From Flavobacteriales bacterium UBA4011 (lineage in GTDB: Bacteria > Bacteroidota > Bacteroidia > Flavobacteriales_D > Crocinitomicaceae), in contig DGBF01000194.1 in NCBI GenBank assembly GCA_002384725.1, positions 1 to 7,272 of the forward strand: a DNA stretch of 7,272 bases, read 5' to 3'. The translations under genes were made by a program, and so were the position numbers. Numbering within the stretch: the stretch's first letter is position 1; the number at the start of each line of letters is the position of its first letter. Of the stretch, positions 1 to 6,225 are shown piece after piece. Below the pieces are notes generated by a model. The model made no database searches and was not told where the DNA came from. It saw only the letters and a list, made by a program, of their open reading frames with translations.

Positions 1-650
1 CCTGGATTAAAGCATATCGACCAAACGAAAATAGCTACAACACGACAATGTCTTATTATTCACGTGGACAGGTGATGGCCGCTCAGTTCGATGCGATGAT
101 TGTCAAAGTTTCAAATGGTGAGAAATGCTTGGATCACTTTATGCAAAGCATATATAAAACATATCATGTCGACCAAAACCGTGGATTTACGGAAGCTGAG
201 TTCAAAGCAGAGTTAGAGAAATTCACAGAATCTGATTTGACGGAGTTCTTTGAACGTTTTATTCATGGAACTGAAATTCCGGATTACGAAAAAGTGTTCA
301 GTCAAGTAGGATTGAAAGCCAATCGTCAGGATGTTAAAGAAGTTAGATTTGGTGCAAGATTGGGCGGAACTACTGTTCGTGGCGTCGATCGAGGTTCTGC
401 TGCAGAAAGCATTGGACTTAGTGTTGGAGACGAAGTTATAGCTATCGATAATTACAGAATTGACGGTGGATCGTATGGAGAAATGCTATCCAAGTTTGGA
501 TTGAATGACACCTTTGAATTGTTGATTTCAAGAGACAATATACTTTATACCTTAAAAGGAAAAATGTCCGAAATTACCACTCCTTTATTCATGTTGGAAT
601 TGGATACTGATTTTGCCAATAAAAAACTGACCAATTATTGGTTGCGATAG
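1..650 (+). CDS. M61-family (glycyl aminopeptidase-like) metallopeptidase, C-terminal part with PDZ domain
   Basis: This is the 3' end of a gene whose start lies before the window. The frame is open from base 3 (WIKAYRPNENSYN...), so the ATG at 48 is internal. About 215 residues are visible. The segment YRPNENSYNTTMSYYSRG matches the conserved region after the catalytic domain of M61 peptidases, and GTEIPDYEKVFSQVGL is the usual end of that region before the PDZ domain. The PDZ domain covers about visible residues 115-187, with a recognisable GSAAESIGLSVGDEVIAID core. The zinc-binding HExxH motif should lie upstream, out of view, so activity cannot be judged. M61 enzymes are zinc aminopeptidases, usually exported in Bacteroidota, and the PDZ domain probably binds peptide ends. 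The Asp-box lipoprotein starts three bases after the TAG stop, so the two are very likely co-transcribed. The family call is strong; the substrate is unknown. Confidence 0.9.
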   Translation, partial: WIKAYRPNENSYNTTMSYYSRGQVMAAQFDAMIVKVSNGEKCLDHFMQSIYKTYHVDQNRGFTEAEFKAELEKFTESDLTEFFERFIHGTEIPDYEKVFSQVGLKANRQDVKEVRFGARLGGTTVRGVDRGSAAESIGLSVGDEVIAIDNYRIDGGSYGEMLSKFGLNDTFELLISRDNILYTLKGKMSEITTPLFMLELDTDFANKKLTNYWLR

Positions 651-653
651 AAG

Positions 654-1934
654 ATGAAATTATCCATTTTAGTAATTACGATTCTGGCATTTACCTCTTG
701 TAAAATGTCAGGAGTGAAATCTGTATGTTTGGCCAAACCTCAAGGTAGCACCTATCCGTATGCACAGGTTGAACCGAGCATTGCCATTCATCCTAAAGAT
801 CAAAACATTCAAATTGCTGGAACTGTTCTTGACGATTATTATTATTCCATAGATGCCGGAAAAACCTGGACAAGCTCCACAATGAAAAGTACTTACGGCG
901 TTTACGGAGATCCTGTTTTGATGTTCGACAGTGCTGGAACTGCCTATTATTTTCATTTGGCTTCCTACGATAAAGCAACACATCTGGATAGAATTGTTTG
1001 TCAGAGGGTGGATCAAGTAAACGGTGAATTCACAACTGGAACTTCGCCTGAACCCAATGGCACTAAAACACAAGACAAACATTGGATTTGTGTAGATCCG
1101 CAAACCAATCATTTATACATGACTTGGACCCAATTTGATTCTTACAACAGTGGATTATCAGAAGATTCATCTATCATTTTTTTTTCAAAATCGTTGGATA
1201 AAGGTGATACATGGTCGACTCCCGTGAGGATTTCAAAATTTGCCGGAGATTGTTTGGATGACGACAACACAGTCGAAGGAGCTGTTCCCGCCGTTGGGAA
1301 AAACGGTGAATTATTTGTGGTTTGGGCTGGGCCGAAAGGTTTAGTCCTACAAAAGTCTTCAGATAAAGGCGAAACGTGGTTGGAAGAAGAACAAATCATC
1401 GGACCACAATTCGGTGGCTGGACATTGGATATCCCAGGTATTTCTCGGGCAAATGGCTTACCCATTCTTGTCAGCGATTGTTCGCAAGGATCGAATCGAG
1501 GAAATCTATACTTGAACTGGTGCGATCAACGCAATGGAACGGATGATACCGATTCTTGGCTGTCTGTTTCAAAAGACGATGGAAAATCCTGGACAGAACC
1601 GATAAAAGTGAACCAAGATAAAGGTCCAGCGCATCAATTTTTTACCTGGATGTCAATAGACCAAAGCACTGGTAACCTCTATTTTGTATATTACGACAGA
1701 AGAGATTCGAAAGGTGATGAAACCGATGTGTATTCAGCTCGGTCTATTGACGGCGGAAAGTCATTTACGGAAATGAAAATCACGAAAAAATCATTCACAC
1801 CAAATAAAGAGGTCTTCTTTGGTGATTATTTGAATATTGCATCCGTCAATGGAACTATTCGCGCTATTTATCCAAGAATGGACAATGAAAAAATAAGTCT
1901 TTGGGTAGCGCATTTATTTGACAAGAACTTCTAA
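654..1934 (+). CDS. Asp-box (BNR repeat) lipoprotein, sialidase-fold beta-propeller
   Basis: A 426-residue protein. The N-terminus is a lipoprotein signal peptide: a short basic start, a hydrophobic run, and the lipobox-like FTSC with Cys16 as the predicted lipidated residue. Five Asp-box motifs (S-x-D-x-G-x-[TS]-[WF]) are visible: SIDAGKTW (65-72), SLDKGDTW (180-187), SSDKGETW (235-242), SKDDGKSW (306-313) and SIDGGKSF (364-371). Regularly spaced Asp boxes mark the six-bladed propeller of the sialidase superfamily. I do not see an N-terminal (F/Y)RIP motif and cannot assign the three catalytic arginines, so it should not be called a sialidase; a binding or other hydrolytic role is equally possible. 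No acidic surface-export signal follows Cys16 (KMSGVKS), so which membrane face it occupies is open. Its start is three bases after the M61 peptidase gene, suggesting one operon. The TAA stop overlaps the stop of the convergent cupin gene. A run of nine T lies inside the gene at 1177-1185. Confidence 0.82.
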   Translation: MKLSILVITILAFTSCKMSGVKSVCLAKPQGSTYPYAQVEPSIAIHPKDQNIQIAGTVLDDYYYSIDAGKTWTSSTMKSTYGVYGDPVLMFDSAGTAYYFHLASYDKATHLDRIVCQRVDQVNGEFTTGTSPEPNGTKTQDKHWICVDPQTNHLYMTWTQFDSYNSGLSEDSSIIFFSKSLDKGDTWSTPVRISKFAGDCLDDDNTVEGAVPAVGKNGELFVVWAGPKGLVLQKSSDKGETWLEEEQIIGPQFGGWTLDIPGISRANGLPILVSDCSQGSNRGNLYLNWCDQRNGTDDTDSWLSVSKDDGKSWTEPIKVNQDKGPAHQFFTWMSIDQSTGNLYFVYYDRRDSKGDETDVYSARSIDGGKSFTEMKITKKSFTPNKEVFFGDYLNIASVNGTIRAIYPRMDNEKISLWVAHLFDKNF

Positions 1935-2404
1935 GTCATTTTTCGAATAATAGCTTCGAAATCATGGAATTCAAGGAGCAATTGTTCAGTAGTAAACAAT
2001 TCAAAATCTGCAAAATCGAATCCGGGAGTTACGGTACAAGAAACCAACGAAAATGTATTGTCTTCATCCAGAGAACTACCAAATATAGTTTCGGCCTGTA
2101 CCAAAAACTGCGGCACTTCGCCTTTGGCTAAATCAAGTCCCACCTTCTGAATTTGGTGTCCTTTTTCTTTGGATAATGTATGAACCGAAAGCGCACTTCC
2201 TGCGTGATAAAACCAAATCTCATCACTTTTGATACGATGAAACCGAGAAATATTATTGGAAGTAATTAGAAAATAAATAGCGGTTTGCAGATTTCTATCA
2301 CCAACCGTTTTTTCAGACCTATACGTTTCTTTGTAGAATCCGCCTTCGGGATGAGGCAGCAATTCCAGTTTATCGATTAATACTTGGGCTTCTTTTGGAA
2401 TCAT
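1931..2404 (-). CDS. DUF985 (Cupin_5) family protein, YML079w-like
   Basis: A 157-residue, soluble, single-domain cupin. The DUF985 family signatures are clear: LPHPEGGFYKETYRS (16-30), AIYFLITS (42-49), SRFHRIKSDEIWFYHAGSAL (53-72) and SCTVTPGFDFADFEL (122-136). His56, Glu62 and His67 are candidate ligands in the first cupin motif, and the length is normal for the family. The known structures, such as yeast YML079w, are RmlC-like beta-barrels of uncertain function, so no reaction is assigned. The ATG lies two bases after the stop of the outer-membrane protein gene, so it is probably the last gene of the tatA operon. Its TAG stop overlaps the TAA of the convergent lipoprotein gene by sharing bases 1932-1933, leaving no intergenic space for a terminator. 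Confidence 0.92.
   Translation of the reverse strand: MIPKEAQVLIDKLELLPHPEGGFYKETYRSEKTVGDRNLQTAIYFLITSNNISRFHRIKSDEIWFYHAGSALSVHTLSKEKGHQIQKVGLDLAKGEVPQFLVQAETIFGSSLDEDNTFSLVSCTVTPGFDFADFELFTTEQLLLEFHDFEAIIRKMT
1941..1961. other. Perfect 7-base inverted repeat just after the convergent stop codons
   Basis: TTTCGAA (1941-1947), a seven-base loop, and TTCGAAA (1955-1961) could pair as a hairpin starting seven bases after the lipoprotein TAA. It lies inside the 3' end of the cupin coding sequence. No T-run follows on either strand, and each arm contains TTCGAA, itself a palindrome, so the symmetry could be two chance copies of one hexamer. A role in 3'-end formation is possible but weakly supported. 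Confidence 0.2.
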
Positions 2405-2406
2405 AA

Positions 2407-3186
2407 TTAATCAAGTAAACTTTTGTTGGGTTGATCCCCTTTGTTCCTAATTTTCGGGAAATAGTAACGGAGGTCTAGCGTGAAATACGGTGACCGAATA
2501 AATTGAGCTTGATCCACTCGAATGCTTTCATTTTGAGAGCGATACACTGAAATAAAGGCGAACAATGGACTTGTTGGAATACTGGCAGAGCCACCTAAAT
2601 AAAAGATTCCTGAATTTCGTGTTCTATATTCTACACCAATTTGAGCATCGACGTTAAATCCGAACTTTCTAAACGCATATCCTTCAAAACTAGCACTTCG
2701 TTTTACCGGCAAATCATCCACTTGAACATATACACTCGATGGTTTATACAAAGCAGTCATTCCTAAGCCAACATTTACGAAAATAGAATTGGAGAATTTG
2801 ACAAAGACCAATCCCTTGACAGGCAATTCATAATTGGTAAACGCGAAATCGGACGTATAGGTGACGTTTGTATCAGTCGGTGAAGAGGACAAATTGAAAT
2901 ACCGCTTGTTGTGAATCAAACCTATCTCAAATCCCAATTCATCAGTATATCGACGTCGAATTACTCCTCCAAAAGAAAAACCATTGCGCATCCCAATAGA
3001 ACTGATGACTGTATCGTTTGTTTGGGTTAAAATCGACGGTTCTACAAAACGATTATGTGCTAACCCTCTGATTTGAAGCGCAAATGATGTAGGATATTTC
3101 TCGCTTTCGTTCTCATCTGCCCTTTCCTGTGAAAGCACCGGTATCGCAACGAATAAAAGAATAATCCAAGTGATTTTCATGGTCAT
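2407..3186 (-). CDS. Predicted outer-membrane beta-barrel protein
   Basis: A 259-residue protein with a Sec signal peptide: MTMK, then the hydrophobic segment ITWIILLFVAIPVLSQ, with cleavage probably near residues 19-20. The mature part has alternating polar and hydrophobic or aromatic strands broken by polar turns (GFSFGGVIRRRY, LGFEIGLIHNKRYF, IFVNVGLGMTALY, FGFNVDAQIGVEYRT) and a late aromatic strand SPYFTLDLRYYFPK, resembling small Bacteroidota outer-membrane barrels of the OmpA/PorT-like type. A short non-barrel tail of about 15 residues follows. No enzymatic motif is seen. Two in-frame ATGs stand at the start (ATG ACC ATG), so translation could begin at 3186 or 3180 with no effect on export. 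It lies 34 bases after the unrecognised membrane-protein gene and 2 bases before the cupin gene. The barrel class is inferred from sequence pattern only; the function, whether structural, adhesive or porin-like, is unknown. Confidence 0.75.
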   Translation of the reverse strand: MTMKITWIILLFVAIPVLSQERADENESEKYPTSFALQIRGLAHNRFVEPSILTQTNDTVISSIGMRNGFSFGGVIRRRYTDELGFEIGLIHNKRYFNLSSSPTDTNVTYTSDFAFTNYELPVKGLVFVKFSNSIFVNVGLGMTALYKPSSVYVQVDDLPVKRSASFEGYAFRKFGFNVDAQIGVEYRTRNSGIFYLGGSASIPTSPLFAFISVYRSQNESIRVDQAQFIRSPYFTLDLRYYFPKIRNKGDQPNKSLLD

Positions 3187-3220
3187 TAATTAAGACGAAT
3201 ATAACAAAATGAAGTGAACA

Positions 3221-3628
3221 TTATTTTGCGATTGATTGTTCGGCGGCATTCGTTGCCTCTTCAAGCTTATTTTGAGCCTTACAGTAACCAACAAGCGTCA
3301 AGGTCATAGCAATTAACGAAAGTCCCAAGATTATCCAACGCAAAGGAGCAAAGGCAATTATGGGCTTTTTGTGCTTGCCTTCTACTCTATAATTAATTTT
3401 CTCTGCTGCTTTAAAGTCCTTGTTTTTAAGGCCATACAAGGTGTACATTTTGCCTCTTTTGTCCTCTTCGCCTTTCTCAAACCAAATATTGTGCTCTTTC
3501 AATTCAATTTCAAAACTTTCCGCTCGCTCAGCATCCGCAAAGCGAAAAACGACGTAATTTTTATTTTCTGGGTGTTGTACGTAATTGACAAAACCTAAAT
3601 CGATCGAACTGTCTATTGGGTTTTCCAT
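3221..3628 (-). CDS. Unrecognised protein with one C-terminal transmembrane segment
   Basis: I do not recognise this 135-residue protein. Residues 1-80 are soluble and charged, with a pattern that suggests a small alpha/beta domain: strand NYVVFRF (24-30), helix ADAERAESFEIELKEHN (31-47), strand IWFEKGEE (48-55), strand KMYTLYGL (60-67) and helix DFKAAEKIN (71-79). This loosely recalls ferredoxin-like or ACT-like modules, but that is only an impression. A basic stretch (GKHKKP, 84-89) precedes one hydrophobic segment at about 94-115, and about 20 polar residues follow (NKLEEATNAAEQSIAK). The positive-inside rule places the N-terminal domain in the cytoplasm. The ATG lies inside the 3' end of the nitroreductase gene (16-base overlap), so translation is probably coupled to it. 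No later methionine before residue 61 gives a credible alternative start. It is probably real because of its clean spacing within the operon and its ordered domain layout. Confidence 0.75.
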   Translation of the reverse strand: MENPIDSSIDLGFVNYVQHPENKNYVVFRFADAERAESFEIELKEHNIWFEKGEEDKRGKMYTLYGLKNKDFKAAEKINYRVEGKHKKPIIAFAPLRWIILGLSLIAMTLTLVGYCKAQNKLEEATNAAEQSIAK

Positions 3629-4206
3629 TCTGTCAAATATTCAATTGGTTTGCGTTGACCTTTTGGCCATTCCATTTCTGGCGACGGATAACCAACATAA
3701 AAAAGTCCGAGACATTTATCTTTCTCGCCTAAATTCAAATAATCCTTCATTTGCTGACTGTTGATCAATCCCGGTGTAGACCAAAATCCTCCCAGCCCGT
3801 AAGCGGTGCAAGTCAAATGCATGTTCTGAACAGCACAAGCTACCGCCAACATTTCATCTTGCTCCGATATTTTCTCGCTTTGTTGACGTTCCATGCAAAT
3901 CGCAATCGCTGCTGAACTCTTTAACGGACGATTCGTCATTTTAGTCATTTTCATTTCCTTTTGATCCGGTTCTGGTGTCAATTCACAATAGGTCCGAACT
4001 AAAAAATCGCTCAAATTTTGTCGAGCATCTTCCATGAAAACTTTAAACCGCCACGGCTGCGTATTTCCATGTGTAGGTGCCCATACGGCATTATTCAACA
4101 AAAGTTCAATTTGTTCTTGGTGGACTTTTCTATCGCTAAATTGTTCTGGATAAATCGTCCTTCTGTTTCGAATGACATCTGTGATTTCAGAAAGGTTATA
4201 CTTCAT
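3613..4206 (-). CDS. Nitroreductase-family FMN oxidoreductase, YdjA-like
   Basis: A 197-residue protein of the nitroreductase superfamily, which are flavin enzymes that reduce nitro groups, quinones or other acceptors with NAD(P)H, usually as cytoplasmic homodimers. Visible family features are the N-terminal IRNRRTIYPEQFSDR, where the arginines at 13, 15 and 16 would contact the FMN phosphate; the flavin-pocket segment NNAVWAPTHGNTQPWRF (38-54); the long helix EMLAVACAVQNMHLTCTAYG (118-137); GLGGFWSTPG (137-146); and the C-terminal strand LGLFYVGYPSPE (166-177). The short length and the APTHGNTQPW and GFWSTPG forms resemble E. coli YdjA rather than the longer NfsA/NfsB. The physiological substrate is unknown. 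The ATG lies eight bases after the tatA stop, and the 3' end overlaps the next gene by 16 bases, so it sits inside the tatA operon. No Tat signal is present; it is presumably cytoplasmic and not itself Tat cargo. Confidence 0.92.
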   Translation of the reverse strand: MKYNLSEITDVIRNRRTIYPEQFSDRKVHQEQIELLLNNAVWAPTHGNTQPWRFKVFMEDARQNLSDFLVRTYCELTPEPDQKEMKMTKMTNRPLKSSAAIAICMERQQSEKISEQDEMLAVACAVQNMHLTCTAYGLGGFWSTPGLINSQQMKDYLNLGEKDKCLGLFYVGYPSPEMEWPKGQRKPIEYLTEWKTQ

Positions 4207-4214
4207 GGCTGAAA

Positions 4215-4670
4215 TTATCTAGGCTTTTCCGTGTCTGATTCTGGTGCACTACCCGTTTTATCCACTTTCACTGCCTCCTCTTTTGCTGGCTCAGCTTTTA
4301 TCGGCTCTACCTTTATAGGTTCGTCTTTTGCAGATTCAACTGCAGATTGAGGCTGTGGAACAACTGGTTTATATGGTTTTCTCGTCGAATCTACAACTTC
4401 ATTGATATCGTTGTGCATTTGATCCAACGGTCGACGAAGTGTTTGCTCTGTTTCGCTTATTAAACCTTTTAAATTCAAGTCTTTCTTAATATCCATCCCA
4501 GACTTTTTGATCTCGTTTTGGACATCTTGCGATGCATCTTTTATTTGGCGCATCGTTCGACCTAAGGATTGTGCAATTCCAGGAATGCTTTTCGATCCGA
4601 AGAAAATCAGAATAAATACAAGAATCAAAAGTATCTCCGTTCCGGCGATGTCATTAAATATGAGAACCAT
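4215..4670 (-). CDS. tatA: Twin-arginine translocase subunit TatA/TatE family, with long charged C-terminal tail
   Basis: A 151-residue protein with the TatA layout: a very short periplasmic N-terminus with a polar residue (Glu12), one hydrophobic helix (ILLILVFILIFF, 13-24), the FG hinge (FFGSKSIP, 23-30), and an amphipathic helix with the conserved pattern IAQSLGRTMRQIKDA (32-46). TatA subunits assemble with TatC to move folded proteins across the inner membrane. After about residue 47 comes a longer charged region and a Pro/Glu/Lys-rich tail with four five-residue repeats (117-136). Total length is well above the 60-90 residues typical of TatA; long tails are also seen in TatB, so a TatB-like role is possible. 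No tatC is in the window. It is probably the first gene of a five-gene transcript, with a possible -7 box just before the ATG. The ATG at 4670 puts the membrane helix at the expected distance from the N-terminus. Confidence 0.88.
   Translation of the reverse strand: MVLIFNDIAGTEILLILVFILIFFGSKSIPGIAQSLGRTMRQIKDASQDVQNEIKKSGMDIKKDLNLKGLISETEQTLRRPLDQMHNDINEVVDSTRKPYKPVVPQPQSAVESAKDEPIKVEPIKAEPAKEEAVKVDKTGSAPESDTEKPR
4263..4322 (-). repeat. Four imperfect 15-base repeats encoding EPIKV-like pentapeptides in the TatA tail
   Basis: Within tatA, residues 117-136 read as four consecutive five-residue units: EPIKV, EPIKA, EPAKE and EAVKV. At DNA level this is a degenerate 15-base periodicity. The repeat gives an extended, charged, probably disordered tail on the cytoplasmic side. 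Repeat number could vary between strains by slippage or recombination without breaking the frame, but the units have already diverged, which argues against rapid change. Confidence 0.6.
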
Positions 4671-4674
4671 GATG

Positions 4675-4682
4675 CAAATTTA
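4675..4682 (-). promoter_or_regulatory. Possible Bacteroidota -7 box for tatA
   Basis: On the minus strand these bases read TAAATTTG, a perfect match to the Bacteroidota/Flavobacteria -7 consensus TAnnTTTG. They lie in the only sizeable gap of the right block, four bases before the tatA ATG. No TTG is found 19-21 bases upstream at the expected -33 position, which weakens the call. If used, transcription would begin at or very near the start codon, giving an almost leaderless mRNA. Chance occurrence in AT-rich DNA is possible. Confidence 0.3.
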
Positions 4683-4746
4683 GGTAAAAGAGTTGCTTTT
4701 CACATGAATTTGCCAAGCAAGTTTTTAGCACGAAATTATTTAATTA

Positions 4747-6225
4747 CTAATTCTCGCTGAAAAAATCTTCTTCTGAGAAAATAGAACCCACCAAATCTTT
4801 AAACTGAGAACCTTTCACCAGCTGATTTCTCAACAATAATGAATATTCAGACAACCCATATATCACGAACTCCATCCACAGAATAAGTTCATCCCCTTTT
4901 ACTTTAGGTTTGAATTGCTTTACAAATTCGGCAAGTCCCTCCACTTTTTTAAGACTTGTTTGATAGGCCGCTGTATTATCCGATAATAAAATATCAAGTA
5001 CGTTACCAGCAGCAAACCAGTCGCGAATAGGTTGAACGGGGTTCTTATCTGTTACTTTAGACAACCTGCTCGGATCAGGGAAATGCATCAGGAATTCCTC
5101 TTTAATGGCCGCACTAACCAAATGCTGTGCAACTGCAGCCGCACCTTCTTGTTCACCTTCATACACCAGCTCCACCTTTCCATTTATAGCCGGGAGAACG
5201 CCTTGCATATCCGAAATTCTAGCATTCGATTTTCCTTCATTATTCATCAACATTCTTCTTTCGATGGTGCTGAGTAAACTTTCAAAAGCGGTAATGGTCA
5301 AACGGGCAGAAACACCCGATTTAGAATCTACATATTCTGAATCTCTCGCCATGAAAGCAATCCGCTCAATTAATGTCCGAGATAAATCCGATACTTCAAT
5401 GTTCTCCTTTTGAAAGTCAGTCATTTTTGCTTCTTGAGCAGTGATTTTCTTCCCAATCTCAATATCTTTTGGATAATGCGTTAAGATTTGAGAGCCAATT
5501 CTATCTTTCAATGGAGTAATGATGCTTCCTCTATTCGTATAGTCTTCGGGATTGGCCGTAAAAATGAACTTCACATCCAATGGAATGCGCAATTGGAAAC
5601 CACGAATCTGAACATCACCTTCTTGTAAAATATTAAATAGTGCTACTTGAATTCGGGCTTGCAAATCAGGTAATTCGTTGATAACAAAAATACTACGGTT
5701 ACTTCTTGGAATAATTCCATAATGTATAACGCGGTAATCCGAATAACTCAGTTTCAAATTCGCTGCCTTGATCGGGTCAATGTCACCAATTAAATCAGCT
5801 ACCGAAACGTCGGGTGTTGCTAACTTTTCAACATACCTTTCGTCCCGACTGAGCCATGTAATTTTCGTTTTATCTCCTTCTGCCGCAATTTTTTCTTTGG
5901 CATACTGAGATACAGGAGCAAGCGGATCATCGTTCAACTCAGAACCTTCAACCACAGGAACAAACTCGTCTAATAAGCGAGTCAATTGTCGCGCAATTCT
6001 GGTTTTAGCTTGACCTCTTAAACCCAACAAATTAATATTATGTCCAGATAAAATAGCACGTTCTATATCAGGAATTACTGTATCCTCATAACCAATGATT
6101 CCTTCAAAAATAGACTCTCCTTTTTGCAGAGATTCCACTAAATTTGAACGCATCTCCTTTTGAATGGATCTGGGCTCGTATTCGCTTTTCTTTAACTCTC
6201 CTAATGTTGTGGGTAAATTTTTCAT
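4747..6225 (-). CDS. MoxR/magnesium chelatase ChlI-type AAA+ ATPase
   Basis: A 492-residue cytoplasmic AAA+ ATPase. Residues 43-60 (IIGYEDTVIPDIERAILS) are the family's N-terminal approach to the nucleotide site. The Walker A motif is GLRGQAKT (68-75), with Lys74 and Thr75, and Ala where many P-loops have Gly. The Walker B region is IFVINELPDL (179-188), with Asn183 in place of the usual Asp before catalytic Glu184. Sensor 1 is in FTANPEDY (222-229, Asn225), the likely arginine finger is in LKDRIGSQ (Arg242), and sensor 2 is probably Arg308 in SGVSARLTI. The segment after 380 is a helical C-terminal region. Relatives are often labelled magnesium chelatase subunit I or sigma-54-interacting protein; no sigma-54 contact motif (GAFTGA) is seen, so the regulator label is not supported. 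The ATG overlaps the stop of the VWA gene as ATGA, indicating translational coupling and a joint AAA+/VWA chaperone-like machine of unknown client. Length and motifs look intact. Confidence 0.93.
   Translation of the reverse strand: MKNLPTTLGELKKSEYEPRSIQKEMRSNLVESLQKGESIFEGIIGYEDTVIPDIERAILSGHNINLLGLRGQAKTRIARQLTRLLDEFVPVVEGSELNDDPLAPVSQYAKEKIAAEGDKTKITWLSRDERYVEKLATPDVSVADLIGDIDPIKAANLKLSYSDYRVIHYGIIPRSNRSIFVINELPDLQARIQVALFNILQEGDVQIRGFQLRIPLDVKFIFTANPEDYTNRGSIITPLKDRIGSQILTHYPKDIEIGKKITAQEAKMTDFQKENIEVSDLSRTLIERIAFMARDSEYVDSKSGVSARLTITAFESLLSTIERRMLMNNEGKSNARISDMQGVLPAINGKVELVYEGEQEGAAAVAQHLVSAAIKEEFLMHFPDPSRLSKVTDKNPVQPIRDWFAAGNVLDILLSDNTAAYQTSLKKVEGLAEFVKQFKPKVKGDELILWMEFVIYGLSEYSLLLRNQLVKGSQFKDLVGSIFSEEDFFSEN

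Noticed and set aside
708..1465. Antisense open frames opposite the lipoprotein gene (for example 708-1112 and 1142-1465 on the minus strand)
   Set aside because: They lie fully inside a gene with clear Asp-box motifs, their translations show no domain pattern, and they have no supporting start context.
3196..3203. TATATTCG on the minus strand before the outer-membrane protein gene, as a -7 box
   Set aside because: It has one mismatch to TAnnTTTG, no TTG at the -33 position, and lies in a 34-base gap within a probable operon.
3371..3598. Plus-strand open frame opposite the small membrane-protein gene
   Set aside because: It is a hydrophobic shadow translation of the minus-strand gene, which fits the operon spacing and has an ordered domain layout.
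4693..4720. Inverted repeat TTGCTT / AAGCAA between the ATPase and tatA genes, as a terminator
   Set aside because: The stem is only six pairs with a 16-base loop, and no T-run follows in the direction of the minus-strand transcript.
5032..5413. Plus-strand open frames opposite the AAA+ ATPase gene
   Set aside because: The minus strand carries a complete, motif-bearing ATPase here; the plus-strand translations are low-complexity and lack any family signature.
4747..6225. Label as a sigma-54-interacting transcriptional regulator
   Set aside because: There is no GAFTGA loop and no DNA-binding domain; the motifs fit the ChlI/MoxR branch paired with a VWA protein.
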